From NCBI GenBank assembly GCA_902593165.1, contig CACJHI010000002.1, positions 48,842 through 112,841 of the forward strand: a stretch of 64,000 nucleotides of DNA. Direction: 5' to 3'. Position 1 is the first letter of the stretch. Each line of letters begins with the position of its first letter. Under the pieces are notes generated by a model. The model did no database searches and had not been told where the DNA came from. It was given only the letters and a program-made list of their open reading frames with translations. The DNA is from an uncultured Bacteroidota bacterium (lineage in GTDB: Bacteria; Bacteroidota; Bacteroidia; Flavobacteriales; Flavobacteriaceae). Shown here one piece after another: positions 41,421 to 51,704 of the stretch. A program made the position numbers and the translations under genes.

Positions 41421-42187
41421 TTGACTTCTAATACTAAACCATCATATGCTAAAGAGACTGATTCTGGAAGGCTTTGACATACCTCTTCATGAAACCCCAT
41501 GTTATGGCTTATATGAGTGAATAAAGTTTTTTTTGGATTTATCTTATGGATTATTTCTAAAGCCTCATCAACATTCAAATGAGAAGGGTGAGGTTCAAAT
41601 CTAAGTGCATTAATAACTAAAGTGTCCAACCCGTCTAATTTTTGAAGTTCTTTATCTGAAATTGTTTTAACATCAGTTAAATAGGCAAAGTCTTTAATTC
41701 TATACCCAAGCACAGGTAATCTCAAATGAAGGCATTCAATTGGAGTTATTGTTAGATCTGATATTTTAAAATTTTCATTTTTATTTATAATATTTACTTC
41801 AAAATCTGGAGCCCCAGGATATTTTTGACTTGGATCAAATATGTAAGCGAATCTATTATTTAGCGATTCTAATACTCTTTTATTTAAGAAAATTGGAATT
41901 TTTCCTTGTCTAAAGAAAAAAGGCCTTACGTCATCTATGCCAGTAGTATGATCAGCATGTTCATGAGTAAAAATTATACCATCTAATTTTTTACAATTAG
42001 CTCTTAACATTTGTTGTCTAAAATCGGGACCACAATCAATAGTAAAATGAAGATTTTTATATTCAATTAGAATAGAAGAGCGGAGTCTTTTGTCTTTTAA
42101 ATCTTTACTAAATGAGACTGGATGGTCACTTCCAATTACAGGTATACCTTGAGAGGTTCCAGTACCTAAAAAAGTAATTTTAATCAC
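41417..42187 (-). CDS. MBL-fold metallohydrolase (PhnP-like)
   Basis: FLGTGTSQGIPVIG; DCGPDFRQQMLRA; FTHEHADHTTGIDDVRPF; LFTHISHNMG. Confidence 0.94.
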   Translation of the reverse strand: MIKITFLGTGTSQGIPVIGSDHPVSFSKDLKDKRLRSSILIEYKNLHFTIDCGPDFRQQMLRANCKKLDGIIFTHEHADHTTGIDDVRPFFFRQGKIPIFLNKRVLESLNNRFAYIFDPSQKYPGAPDFEVNIINKNENFKISDLTITPIECLHLRLPVLGYRIKDFAYLTDVKTISDKELQKLDGLDTLVINALRFEPHPSHLNVDEALEIIHKINPKKTLFTHISHNMGFHEEVCQSLPESVSLAYDGLVLEVN

Positions 42188-42251
42188 GCATAAATCTATG
42201 ATAAATTATTCTTATTTGTTAAACAATCTTTGTAATTTTATAAAAAAATCG

Positions 42252-43679
42252 ATGAATATAATTCTTCCTGGAGATAAAGATTATGAATCAAGACCTTCAG
42301 TACAAAGAAAATCTCTAAGGATTAACCTCAACGAGAATATTTACGGAACTTTTGTTGAAATTGGAGCTGGTCAAGAAGTCGCTAGAAACTTTTATAGAGT
42401 TGGTGCTGCATCTGGGACGATTGCTAAATCAATGAGCGCATATGATAAGAGTTTTAGTGATAGTATCTATGGAAAAGAAGAAGACGGAAGATACGTTACA
42501 CAAAATCGTCTTGATAAGATGCTTGATCATGAGATGAATCTTCTTGAAAAAAGAATATCAAGAGACAATAATCCTGATAAGTTTTTCTTTGTTTACGCAA
42601 ATACGGTTGCTACTATCGATTTTGTTAAGAAATTTAAAGGTCATGGATGGATGGGTATCAAATTTCAAACCGATCCAAAAGATGATTACTCAGAGATTAA
42701 ACTTCACTTAAGATTCCATCAAAATGAAGCGAAACTTCAACAGGAAAGTCTAGGTATAATGGGTGTAAATTTAATTTATGGTGCTTTCTACAAACATAAT
42801 GAACCATTAAAACTGATGAAGTATCTTACTGATCACATCGATGATCAATCTATAGAGATAGATACCATAAATTTTAGTGGACCTTTATTTAAGGATATTG
42901 ATAATAGACTAATCAGTCTAGAGCTTGTTAGACTTGGTATGACAGACGCTGTAATATTTGATGAAAGTGGAACAAATGTTCTTCCTGCACAAGTTCTTTA
43001 TAAGAAGAACATTTTAACACTAAGAGGAAGTTACAGACCTATGACAAAAGTAAATGAAGAAATGTTTAAGAAATCTCTTGAAGCATTTCTCAAAGAGAAG
43101 AAAGTTAAAGAAGAAAATACCCTTGTTGTTTTTGAAATTACATTGTCAAACCTAAGGTCTACTGGTGATTTAGAAGACAGTGACTATTTAGACAGGGCAA
43201 AACTATTATGTTCAATGGGTCATATGGTTATGATTTCAAACTTTTCAGAATATTTTAAATTAGTCCGTTATCTTACTAGTTATACGAAGAAACAATTGGG
43301 ACTTACAATGGGAGTTAGAAACTTCATAGAAATATTTGATGAACAATATTATGATAATTTAAAAGGAGGTATTCTAGAAGCTTTTGGAAATATATTTAAG
43401 AATAATATGAAAATATACCTTTACCCCCTTTTAGATAAGGAAAATGGTGGTATTATAAATTCAGATAATCTTAAGCTTGAGGACAATATGAAAGAGTTCT
43501 ATAAGTACTTTAAGGTAAATAATAAAATACGTGATCTAGATTATAATGAGGAGTTTCTAAAAATACTTTCTAAAGATATTTTAAAGCAAATTAAGAAAAA
43601 TGAGCCTGGATGGGAAGATAAAGTTCCAAAGGCGGTCTCAGAAATGATAATTAAGAATAAAATGTTTGGATATAAATAA
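42252..43679 (+). CDS. Conserved large soluble protein of unknown function
   Basis: MNIILPGDKDYESRPSVQRKSLRINLNENIYGTFVEIGAGQEVARNFYRVGAASGTIAKSMSAYDKSFSD...; no TM, no signal and no motif I can tie to an activity. ORF track starts upstream at 42198. Confidence 0.8.
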   Translation: MNIILPGDKDYESRPSVQRKSLRINLNENIYGTFVEIGAGQEVARNFYRVGAASGTIAKSMSAYDKSFSDSIYGKEEDGRYVTQNRLDKMLDHEMNLLEKRISRDNNPDKFFFVYANTVATIDFVKKFKGHGWMGIKFQTDPKDDYSEIKLHLRFHQNEAKLQQESLGIMGVNLIYGAFYKHNEPLKLMKYLTDHIDDQSIEIDTINFSGPLFKDIDNRLISLELVRLGMTDAVIFDESGTNVLPAQVLYKKNILTLRGSYRPMTKVNEEMFKKSLEAFLKEKKVKEENTLVVFEITLSNLRSTGDLEDSDYLDRAKLLCSMGHMVMISNFSEYFKLVRYLTSYTKKQLGLTMGVRNFIEIFDEQYYDNLKGGILEAFGNIFKNNMKIYLYPLLDKENGGIINSDNLKLEDNMKEFYKYFKVNNKIRDLDYNEEFLKILSKDILKQIKKNEPGWEDKVPKAVSEMIIKNKMFGYK

Positions 43680-44126
43680 TTAGTCTATTATTTGATCCGT
43701 ATGTTCTTTTGTATTTACCTTATCAATTACCTTATCTATAACACCATCTTCATTGATTAAAAAGGTTGTTCTAAGGACACCTTCATACTCGTTACCTCTG
43801 AATTTCTTTTTACCCCATACTCCAAAAGCATTGATTATTTCCTTAGAGTCGTCAGCAAGAAGATTATATTTAAAACCAAATTTTTCAGCAAATTTATTCT
43901 GTTTATCTACAGTATCTGGACTTACCCCTATCACTTCATAACCCTGACTAGTAAGTCTTGAATAATTATCATTTAAGTTACAGCTTTGTGCAGTACAACC
44001 TGGTGTATTCGCACGAGGGTAAAAGAATAAAACAATTTTTTTACCTTTTAAATCTCCAAGATTTATACTTTCTCCTTTGTGGGTTGTTACATTTATATTT
44101 GGTATCTTATCTCCTACTTTTAACAT
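43680..44126 (-). CDS. bcp: Thioredoxin-dependent peroxiredoxin (Bcp/PrxQ)
   Basis: LFFYPRANTPGCTAQSCNLNDNYSRLTSQGYEVIGVSPD. Confidence 0.96.
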   Translation of the reverse strand: MLKVGDKIPNINVTTHKGESINLGDLKGKKIVLFFYPRANTPGCTAQSCNLNDNYSRLTSQGYEVIGVSPDTVDKQNKFAEKFGFKYNLLADDSKEIINAFGVWGKKKFRGNEYEGVLRTTFLINEDGVIDKVIDKVNTKEHTDQIID

Positions 44127-44150
44127 ATTTTTTTTTTCAAAAGTAAGTAA

Positions 44151-44798
44151 ATGAAACTAAAAGAAAAAGTTGATTTCATAATTAATAAATTAGAAGAAAT
44201 TTATCCCACTTTAGATATTCCACTTGATCATAAAGATCCTTACACATTACTTATAGCTGTTTTAATGTCTGCACAGAGTACAGATAAAAAAGTAAATGAA
44301 GTAACCCCTACTTTATTTAATAAAGCTGATAATCCTTTTGATATGATTAAACTTTCTATTGACGAGATTAGAAATATAATTAAACCTGTTGGACTCTCTC
44401 CAACAAAATCAAAAGGTATATGGAATTTATCTAAAATCTTAATTGAAAAATATAATGGTAAAGTTCCAGAGGATATTGAAAAGCTAGAGGAGCTTCCCTC
44501 TGTTGGGCATAAGACTGCTAGTGTTGTTGTTTCTCAAGGTTTTGGTCAACCTGCATTTCCTGTTGATACTCATATACATAGACTTATGTATAGATGGGGA
44601 CTCTCAACCGGTAAAAATGTTATTAAAACAGAAATGGACGCAAAAAGATTATTCCCTAAATCAAAATGGAATGAATTACATCTTAGAATTATTTTTTACG
44701 GAAGAGAATACTGCCCTGCAAGAGGTTGGGATATTAATAATGACATTATAACAAAAACTATTGGTAGGAAGTCTGTAATTAATAAACTTATTAAGTAA
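44151..44798 (+). CDS. nth: Endonuclease III homolog lacking the 4Fe-4S cysteine motif
   Basis: LIAVLMSAQSTDKKVNEVTP; HhH LEELPSVGHKTASVVVSQGFG; PAFPVDTHIHRL; C-terminus YGREYCPARGWDINNDIITKTIG retains one Cys only. Confidence 0.93.
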   Translation: MKLKEKVDFIINKLEEIYPTLDIPLDHKDPYTLLIAVLMSAQSTDKKVNEVTPTLFNKADNPFDMIKLSIDEIRNIIKPVGLSPTKSKGIWNLSKILIEKYNGKVPEDIEKLEELPSVGHKTASVVVSQGFGQPAFPVDTHIHRLMYRWGLSTGKNVIKTEMDAKRLFPKSKWNELHLRIIFYGREYCPARGWDINNDIITKTIGRKSVINKLIK

Positions 44799-44816
44799 TT
44801 TTGCATTTTTACGGCT

Positions 44817-47600
44817 TTGATGAAAGATATTTCTAGAATTGACCCCAAACATAACATCATAATAAAAGGTGCTAAACTCCATAACCTTAAAAATATTGAT
44901 GTTGTCATTCCTAGAAATAATTTAACTGTTATTACTGGTCTTTCTGGTTCTGGTAAATCATCATTAGCTTATGACACTCTTTATGCTGAAGGACAAAGAA
45001 GATATGTAGAGAGTTTGTCATCTTATGCTAGACAGTTTATGGGAAAGCTTAATAAGCCTAAGGTGGACTACATTAAAGGGATTTCTCCAGCAATTGCAGT
45101 TGAGCAAAAAATTAATACATCAAATCCCAGATCTACTGTTGGAACAAAAACTGAAATTTATGATTATCTAAAATTATTATTTGCAAGAATTGGAGTTACA
45201 TATTCTCCTGAATCAAATAGTGTTGTAAAGAAAGATTCTACTTCTGATGTTGTAGATTTTGTATTAAATGAAAAACCAAAATCAAAACTATTGTTATTGT
45301 CTCCAATTGAATCTTCATCTAATAAACAGTCATTAGAGAAGCTAGAAATTCTAAAAAAACAGGGGTTTGTAAGAATATTTAAAGAGGGTGAGATATATAA
45401 TATTAATGATATAGATAAAAACGTAATACTAAATTTTAAATTAGTTATAGACAGACTAGTTGTTGGAAATGATAAAGATTTTATCTCAAGAGTTGCTGAC
45501 TCTGTAGAATTATCATTTTATGAAGGAAAAGGAATTTGCTCAATCTACAATCTTGAAAACAATAAAGAGACTAGTTTTTCAAATAAGTTTGAAGCAGATG
45601 GAATTAAATTTATTGAACCATCTATTCATTTATTTAGTTTCAATAATCCCTTTGGAGCTTGTAAAAATTGTGATGGATTTGGAGAAACAATAGGGATTGA
45701 TGAAGAGCTTGTAATACCTAATAAAGGATTATCAGTATATGATGACGCTATAGCACCATGGAGAGGAACTGGGCTAAGGAAATATTATGTTAAATTAATA
45801 GACAACGCTGATAAATTTGACTTTCCAATTTATAAACCGTACAATGAATTATCAAAAGAAGAAATCAAAATACTCTGGGAAGGCAACGAGTATTTTAGTG
45901 GAATTAATAAGTTTTTTAAATATTTAGAGAAAAAGAATTACAAAATTCAGAATAGAGTTCTTCTTTCAAGGTATCGTGGTAAGACACTATGTAATAAATG
46001 TAAAGGAAGCAGACTAAGAGAAGAGGCTTATTTTGTAAAAATAGATAATAAGAACCTTCCTGATATTTTATCAATGCCAATTGATAAATTAAGTTACTTT
46101 TTTAAAAATATCAATTTGAATGAGACTGAGAAAAAAGTTTCTGAAAGAATTTTGAAAGAGATAAATAACAGGGTTGATTATTTAATGAATGTTGGACTAA
46201 GCTATCTGACATTAAATAGAAAAGCTAATACTCTATCTGGTGGAGAAACTCAAAGGATAAACCTTGCTTCATCATTAGGAAGTAGCCTAGTCGGGTCAAC
46301 ATATATATTAGATGAGCCATCAATAGGACTTCATTCAAGAGATAATGATAACCTTATTAAAATTTTAAAAAATTTAAAAGATATAGGGAATACAGTAATA
46401 ATCGTTGAGCATGATGAAGAAATAATATTATCAGCTGATCATGTAATAGATATAGGGCCAATGGCCGGTACTTTAGGTGGTGAAATAGTTGGTCAAGGAA
46501 ATATTGATGAATTACTGAAAATTGATACTCTCACATCTAAATATTTAAGAAAAGTTGAAAAAATTGATATACCTAGCTCAAGGAGAAAATCAGGATATCA
46601 TATTAATATCAATGGAGCAAAAGAAAATAATTTAAAAAATATTACTGTAAAAATTCCTCTTGGATGCCTTACAATGATAACTGGTGTTTCAGGTAGTGGA
46701 AAATCAACTCTTGTTAAAAAAATTATATACCCTGCCCTTCTTAATTATTTTAGAGATTATTCTCAAAAACCAGGTAAATTCAATGATATTTCAGGTAATT
46801 TAAGTAAGATTAAATCTGTTCAGTTTATTGATCAAAATCCAATTGGAAGGTCCTCTAGATCAAATCCTGCTACTTATCTTAAGGTATATGATGACATAAG
46901 AAATCTATATGCTAAAATACCTCAATCGGTGTCTAAAGGTTTTAAATCAAAGTTCTTCTCTTTCAATACCGATGGTGGAAGATGTGATGAGTGTAAAGGT
47001 GAAGGAGTAGTAAGAATTGAGATGCAGTTTATGGCTGATGTTGAATTAGAGTGTGAAATCTGTAAAGGAAAAAGGTTTAAGGATGAAGTTACTGCAATTA
47101 AATATAATGGCGTAAGCATAGATATGCTATTAAAAATGACCGTAGATGAATGTATTCAGTTTTTCAGAAAGTATAACCAAACAAAGATTATTAACAAGCT
47201 TTTGCCTCTTCAATCTGTTGGGTTGGGATATGTATCATTAGGTCAATCTTCCAATACTCTTTCTGGTGGTGAAGCACAAAGGATTAAATTGGCATCATTT
47301 ATTGGTAAGGGTGATCAAATAGAAAAAACATTTTTCATATTTGATGAACCAACTACAGGTCTACACTTTCACGATGTGAAGAAATTATTAAATACATTTG
47401 ATAAGCTCATTAGAATGGGACATTCAATATTAGTGATTGAACATAATTTAGATATGATTTCATGTTCTGACCATATAATTGATCTAGGTCCAGAGGGTGG
47501 TGATAAAGGTGGAAATATTATTGCTGAAGGTACTCCAGAAGAGATAATTAAAAATAAGAAATCATATACTGGCCAGTATCTTAAAAAAAAGATTATTTGA
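44817..47600 (+). CDS. uvrA: UvrA excinuclease ABC subunit A, second paralog
   Basis: [59 protein letters not shown]; two LSGGE(T/A)QRI signatures; zinc CxxC pairs. Confidence 0.97.
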   Translation: MMKDISRIDPKHNIIIKGAKLHNLKNIDVVIPRNNLTVITGLSGSGKSSLAYDTLYAEGQRRYVESLSSYARQFMGKLNKPKVDYIKGISPAIAVEQKINTSNPRSTVGTKTEIYDYLKLLFARIGVTYSPESNSVVKKDSTSDVVDFVLNEKPKSKLLLLSPIESSSNKQSLEKLEILKKQGFVRIFKEGEIYNINDIDKNVILNFKLVIDRLVVGNDKDFISRVADSVELSFYEGKGICSIYNLENNKETSFSNKFEADGIKFIEPSIHLFSFNNPFGACKNCDGFGETIGIDEELVIPNKGLSVYDDAIAPWRGTGLRKYYVKLIDNADKFDFPIYKPYNELSKEEIKILWEGNEYFSGINKFFKYLEKKNYKIQNRVLLSRYRGKTLCNKCKGSRLREEAYFVKIDNKNLPDILSMPIDKLSYFFKNINLNETEKKVSERILKEINNRVDYLMNVGLSYLTLNRKANTLSGGETQRINLASSLGSSLVGSTYILDEPSIGLHSRDNDNLIKILKNLKDIGNTVIIVEHDEEIILSADHVIDIGPMAGTLGGEIVGQGNIDELLKIDTLTSKYLRKVEKIDIPSSRRKSGYHININGAKENNLKNITVKIPLGCLTMITGVSGSGKSTLVKKIIYPALLNYFRDYSQKPGKFNDISGNLSKIKSVQFIDQNPIGRSSRSNPATYLKVYDDIRNLYAKIPQSVSKGFKSKFFSFNTDGGRCDECKGEGVVRIEMQFMADVELECEICKGKRFKDEVTAIKYNGVSIDMLLKMTVDECIQFFRKYNQTKIINKLLPLQSVGLGYVSLGQSSNTLSGGEAQRIKLASFIGKGDQIEKTFFIFDEPTTGLHFHDVKKLLNTFDKLIRMGHSILVIEHNLDMISCSDHIIDLGPEGGDKGGNIIAEGTPEEIIKNKKSYTGQYLKKKII

Positions 47601-49061
47601 TTACCAATTCTTATTAAACTTATCGATAAATATATTTACGTCATCACTTAACTTAAATATATAAGCTGATAATGTGTAGAGTACAAGAATCAAACTAGAC
47701 TTAACAATTATATTGATTAGCGGTTGAAATCCTAATTGAAGATTTGAGAAAACAAAGAAAGTAAGAACACTCAGGATTATAATTTTTATTGTGTCTTTGC
47801 TGTATGGATGAATTTTAAATTTAACTTTTACTAAATATATTTTTAATGTATTCATAATCGCAAGAACAATTAGAGTTGCGTATGCTGCACCTATTATTCC
47901 AAATTCTGTTATTAGATATATATTCAACACAACTGCTAACACAGATGAAAATAAAGAAAACCAAAAAGTATAATAATAATATTTAGAATTAGAGATAATG
48001 TTGTTAATGCATCCAATTGACATAGAATATAATTTTCCAAATGAAACAATGATTACAATAGGGATACCAATAGAATATCCATCTTGGTTTAGCATTTCAT
48101 AGAAATCATCAATATTTAAGTTTATTAATAAAAAAAACAAGCTAGCGACCAGAACAAGATTGGTAGAACTTTTCTTTAGAAGATCCTCTAGTTTTTTCTT
48201 TTGATTTTTATTTATTGCATTAGCTACAACTGGACTTAATATTTGGAACATTGCCCTGCCAGGAATTTCAATGACTGCAGCAATAAACACTGCAACAGAA
48301 TAATAAGCAACATTTTCAACAGTTAGAATTGATGATAGCATTGACTTATCAATATCAAGTATAATACTTGATGCAGCACCAGATAGAAAAATTAGTAAAC
48401 AGTATTTAAAAATCTCATAGAAGTCTTTTTTAAAGTTTAGATTTAATTTCGGTTTGTTTATATAAAATGAATATATAATTACTATTAATAGTCTTAAGTA
48501 ATATCCATAGATTAAATAGAGAATAAAGCTTTCAAAATTTAAAAGTCCAATAGAATATGATATTAATAATAAAGCAATTAATAATCTAGGATAGAGCTCT
48601 TTTAAAAAGTTTCCAAATACAGATTTAAGCTTTACCCTAAGCCATGAGTAAAAGACCTCAAAAAATGAAGTAGAAACTGCTATAAAAAGAATTACGTAGG
48701 CATATCTAGAAAGACTTTGATCACTTTGAAAAAGGTATTGTCTTATCTCATCATAATAACCTATAAACACCGGTATAAATAACAATACTATTATGAGCGG
48801 TATTAATATTGAAATAGTTAATAGTCCGTCTCTATCACTTTTCTTGGTATATTTTGAATAGTATCTTATTACAGCATGTTGAGTCCCAAATGAAATAAAT
48901 GGCTGAATTAGGTTAGAAATTGCTAGTAAAGCTATTACAAGTCCCTGAAATTTACTACCTAGAAATGTTGGGTATAGATATAAGGTATTAACTGCCCCAA
49001 TAAGAAATGCAATACCAATACTTATTAAGTTTAAAAAAGATTGCCTAACTACTATGCCCAT
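47601..49061 (-). CDS. Oligosaccharide flippase / polysaccharide biosynthesis membrane protein
   Basis: Polytopic with MATE/Wzx-like N-terminus MGIVVRQSFLNLISIGIAFLIGAVNTLYLYPTFLG. Confidence 0.85.
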   Translation of the reverse strand: MGIVVRQSFLNLISIGIAFLIGAVNTLYLYPTFLGSKFQGLVIALLAISNLIQPFISFGTQHAVIRYYSKYTKKSDRDGLLTISILIPLIIVLLFIPVFIGYYDEIRQYLFQSDQSLSRYAYVILFIAVSTSFFEVFYSWLRVKLKSVFGNFLKELYPRLLIALLLISYSIGLLNFESFILYLIYGYYLRLLIVIIYSFYINKPKLNLNFKKDFYEIFKYCLLIFLSGAASSIILDIDKSMLSSILTVENVAYYSVAVFIAAVIEIPGRAMFQILSPVVANAINKNQKKKLEDLLKKSSTNLVLVASLFFLLINLNIDDFYEMLNQDGYSIGIPIVIIVSFGKLYSMSIGCINNIISNSKYYYYTFWFSLFSSVLAVVLNIYLITEFGIIGAAYATLIVLAIMNTLKIYLVKVKFKIHPYSKDTIKIIILSVLTFFVFSNLQLGFQPLINIIVKSSLILVLYTLSAYIFKLSDDVNIFIDKFNKNW

Positions 49062-51457
49062 TTATTTTCTTTGTAAATCAAGAACGCGATTAAGCTAAAG
49101 GTAATTATAATTGTAATTATTCTAATATTTATTCCTGTTTTTACAATTTTTGGAGAGAAATAGAATTCAATTGTATGCTCACCTTTTGGGACTAACATTC
49201 CTCTAAGCAGATAATTAATGTCAAAATAGCTAGATTCAACTCCATCAACATACACTTCCCAACCTGAAGGATAATATATCTCAGAAAAGACTATAAGTTG
49301 GTCTGAAAGTGATTCAAACTGATAGGTTAAATGTGAAGATGAATTCTTTATTTTCTCAATTTTTATTAGATCTGATGAATTATATTTAAGTGAAATTTCT
49401 GCGGGTATAGATTCATTTAAGACCAACCCTACTCTTCTTAAATCTGTATCTTTTAATCTATCCAAAAGCTCATCATGAGTATCTGCCAATATAATTGAAT
49501 CAATTGCCCAAGCATTTCCGTATGCATCGGGGTTTTGATATAATTGATCTTGATTATTTTCATTTTTACCAATTAAATATTTAACATTTAAAGAGTTAAA
49601 TAACTTTTGATTATCATGAACTGATAAGTAGTCATAATATTCTTGGAACCTTCTAAGTTTTGCAGCATGATACCCATTTATAGAATTATGAAAATAAGAG
49701 GTACTAGCATTTGATATTCCAGCTGATAGGTCAAAGACTCTAAAGTCTAAACTATCATTAAGTATCTCACTATCTATCTCTGATAATTGATATGTATTTA
49801 TTGATTTATCTATAAAAAGATCTTTATCTATGTATCTATTGTTTATAGTAAATAGGTCAATAAAGACAATTACAAAGACAATTACAAATGTGAAATTTCT
49901 TCCAATTAACTTTGAGAATCTTAAAGTTAGAAAAACCACAAGTCCAATTATTAGTGCTCTTAAGACATCTTGATTAAAAATAATTCTCCTTTCTTCTAAT
50001 ATTTGATTAAATATTTCTTGACCATACCCATTAGAATAATAATCATCATATAAACCCGAGAATGACAAAGAGCCACTAGTCAACAAAATGATTATCAATG
50101 GTGTTGCATAAACTGTAAAAGACCTTTTAATATTCTTAAGGTTAGCATCTGCCAGGAACTTATGAAGACCTATTACAGATAATAAAGGAACTGCAAATTC
50201 AAGTATTATCTGAATTGATGATACAGCTCTAAATTTATTGTAAAAAGGGAAATAATCTATAAATAGATTAGTAAGCAGTGGAAAGTTTTTTCCCCAAGAA
50301 AGGAATAACGATAATATAAATGAAATTAATAGCCACCACTTGAAAGGTCCTTTAACTACAAAAAGAGCCAAAATAAATAGAAAAACAACAGAGGCTCCAA
50401 TATATGCAGGTGCCTCAAGTATTGGCTGATTCCCCCAATAGGTAGGAACTGACTTAATAAATGAATCAGCTTGAGGTTTTGGGACATTATTATCAATTAA
50501 AAATTTGTAAAGGTTAGATTTATCACCAAGATCTTCTGATGAGGCACCTCCTTGAATTCTAGGAGCTAAAAGGTTTAGACTTTCAAAAACCCCATAGCTG
50601 TATTGTGTAATATAATCATAGTCTAGGCCTGAAGTTCTTTCCTTTTCAGTTCCATCTGGATTTAAAGTAAGCTCACTTTGAGATCTAGTAGAATATTTTG
50701 AATAATCATATGTTGATAGAATATTTGGCGCATTTAGACCTAATGATAAAATACCAGCTAAAGCAAAAACTCCAATGTATTTGAGATATTCTTTTAAGTC
50801 TTTCTTTCGATATGAATCAACTAGATATACAATAAAGTAAACACCTAATAATATCAACATATAGTAGGTCATTTGATAGTGGTTAGCTCTTATTTGCAAT
50901 GATATAGCGATTAGACTTACTAAGAATCCAGGAAGAATTTTATTCTGCCTTAATAGAACTAATCCAGCGACTACAAGAGGAATGTAAGATATGGCAAGAG
51001 CCTTTGTATTATGTCCAACTTGAAGTATTATAAGTAGATATGTAGAGAAAGCAAACGCTATAGAACCGAGGACTGCTATTCTCCAAGGTATTTTTAACAC
51101 CATTAATAAAATGTACATTGTTAATAGGTAGAGGAAAAGAGTATGAGCAGGTCTTGGAATAAATCTAAACAAAAGATGGAAAGGAGACAGAATATCATAA
51201 GCGTATTTTGCACCTAGCTGAAAAGTAGGCATCCCTCCAAAAGCATTATCAATCCAATAAATTTCTTTAGAGAAGTTATCTCTATTTTCCTGAATTTCCC
51301 TTGACATACCCTCATATTGATTTATATCAGATTGAAATAACTTCTTGCCATCAAGCAATGGAGAGTAAAAAATTAATGAAACAGCAATAAAACCAACAAC
51401 AGTATATAGATGTATCAAAGATTTTCTAAGTCGAACTCTATTAATCGATATCTTCAT
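49052..51457 (-). CDS. YfhO-like polytopic membrane protein
   Basis: Many TMs; DINQYEGMSREIQENRDNF...DNAFGGMPTFQLGAKY; periplasmic C-terminal YYPSGWEVYVDGVES...LLRGMLVPKGEHTIEFYFSP. Confidence 0.85.
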   Translation of the reverse strand: MKISINRVRLRKSLIHLYTVVGFIAVSLIFYSPLLDGKKLFQSDINQYEGMSREIQENRDNFSKEIYWIDNAFGGMPTFQLGAKYAYDILSPFHLLFRFIPRPAHTLFLYLLTMYILLMVLKIPWRIAVLGSIAFAFSTYLLIILQVGHNTKALAISYIPLVVAGLVLLRQNKILPGFLVSLIAISLQIRANHYQMTYYMLILLGVYFIVYLVDSYRKKDLKEYLKYIGVFALAGILSLGLNAPNILSTYDYSKYSTRSQSELTLNPDGTEKERTSGLDYDYITQYSYGVFESLNLLAPRIQGGASSEDLGDKSNLYKFLIDNNVPKPQADSFIKSVPTYWGNQPILEAPAYIGASVVFLFILALFVVKGPFKWWLLISFILSLFLSWGKNFPLLTNLFIDYFPFYNKFRAVSSIQIILEFAVPLLSVIGLHKFLADANLKNIKRSFTVYATPLIIILLTSGSLSFSGLYDDYYSNGYGQEIFNQILEERRIIFNQDVLRALIIGLVVFLTLRFSKLIGRNFTFVIVFVIVFIDLFTINNRYIDKDLFIDKSINTYQLSEIDSEILNDSLDFRVFDLSAGISNASTSYFHNSINGYHAAKLRRFQEYYDYLSVHDNQKLFNSLNVKYLIGKNENNQDQLYQNPDAYGNAWAIDSIILADTHDELLDRLKDTDLRRVGLVLNESIPAEISLKYNSSDLIKIEKIKNSSSHLTYQFESLSDQLIVFSEIYYPSGWEVYVDGVESSYFDINYLLRGMLVPKGEHTIEFYFSPKIVKTGINIRIITIIITFSLIAFLIYKENKWA

Positions 51458-51653
51458 AGTCTATATATTCACCGTATTTTTCATTCGTTTTCCCCTTATT
51501 TTTTTTTGAGGTATTATCAAAATTTGATTTTTTTTCAGCTGTTTTGAAAAAATCAGCAAATAGCATTCTTAATATTGAAGGAATAAAATACCTGACAGAT
51601 AGATAAATAGCAAGAAATATTATTAAAACCTTCATATTTTGTGGGTTTACCAA
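51441..51653 (-). CDS. Small TM protein, DUF4834-like
   Basis: IFLAIYLSVRYFIPSILRMLFADFFKTAEKKSN; overlaps the YfhO-like gene. Family name from memory. Confidence 0.6.
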   Translation of the reverse strand: MVNPQNMKVLIIFLAIYLSVRYFIPSILRMLFADFFKTAEKKSNFDNTSKKNKGKTNEKYGEYIDYEDID

Positions 51654-51704
51654 ATTTAGTGAAATCTTGAAAAATAACTATTTATTGGTAACTTGTATTT
51701 TTAA

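Noticed and set aside
44503-44908. Several small ORFs overlapping nth/uvrA ends
   Set aside because: All overlap well-supported nth and uvrA frames; no independent evidence.
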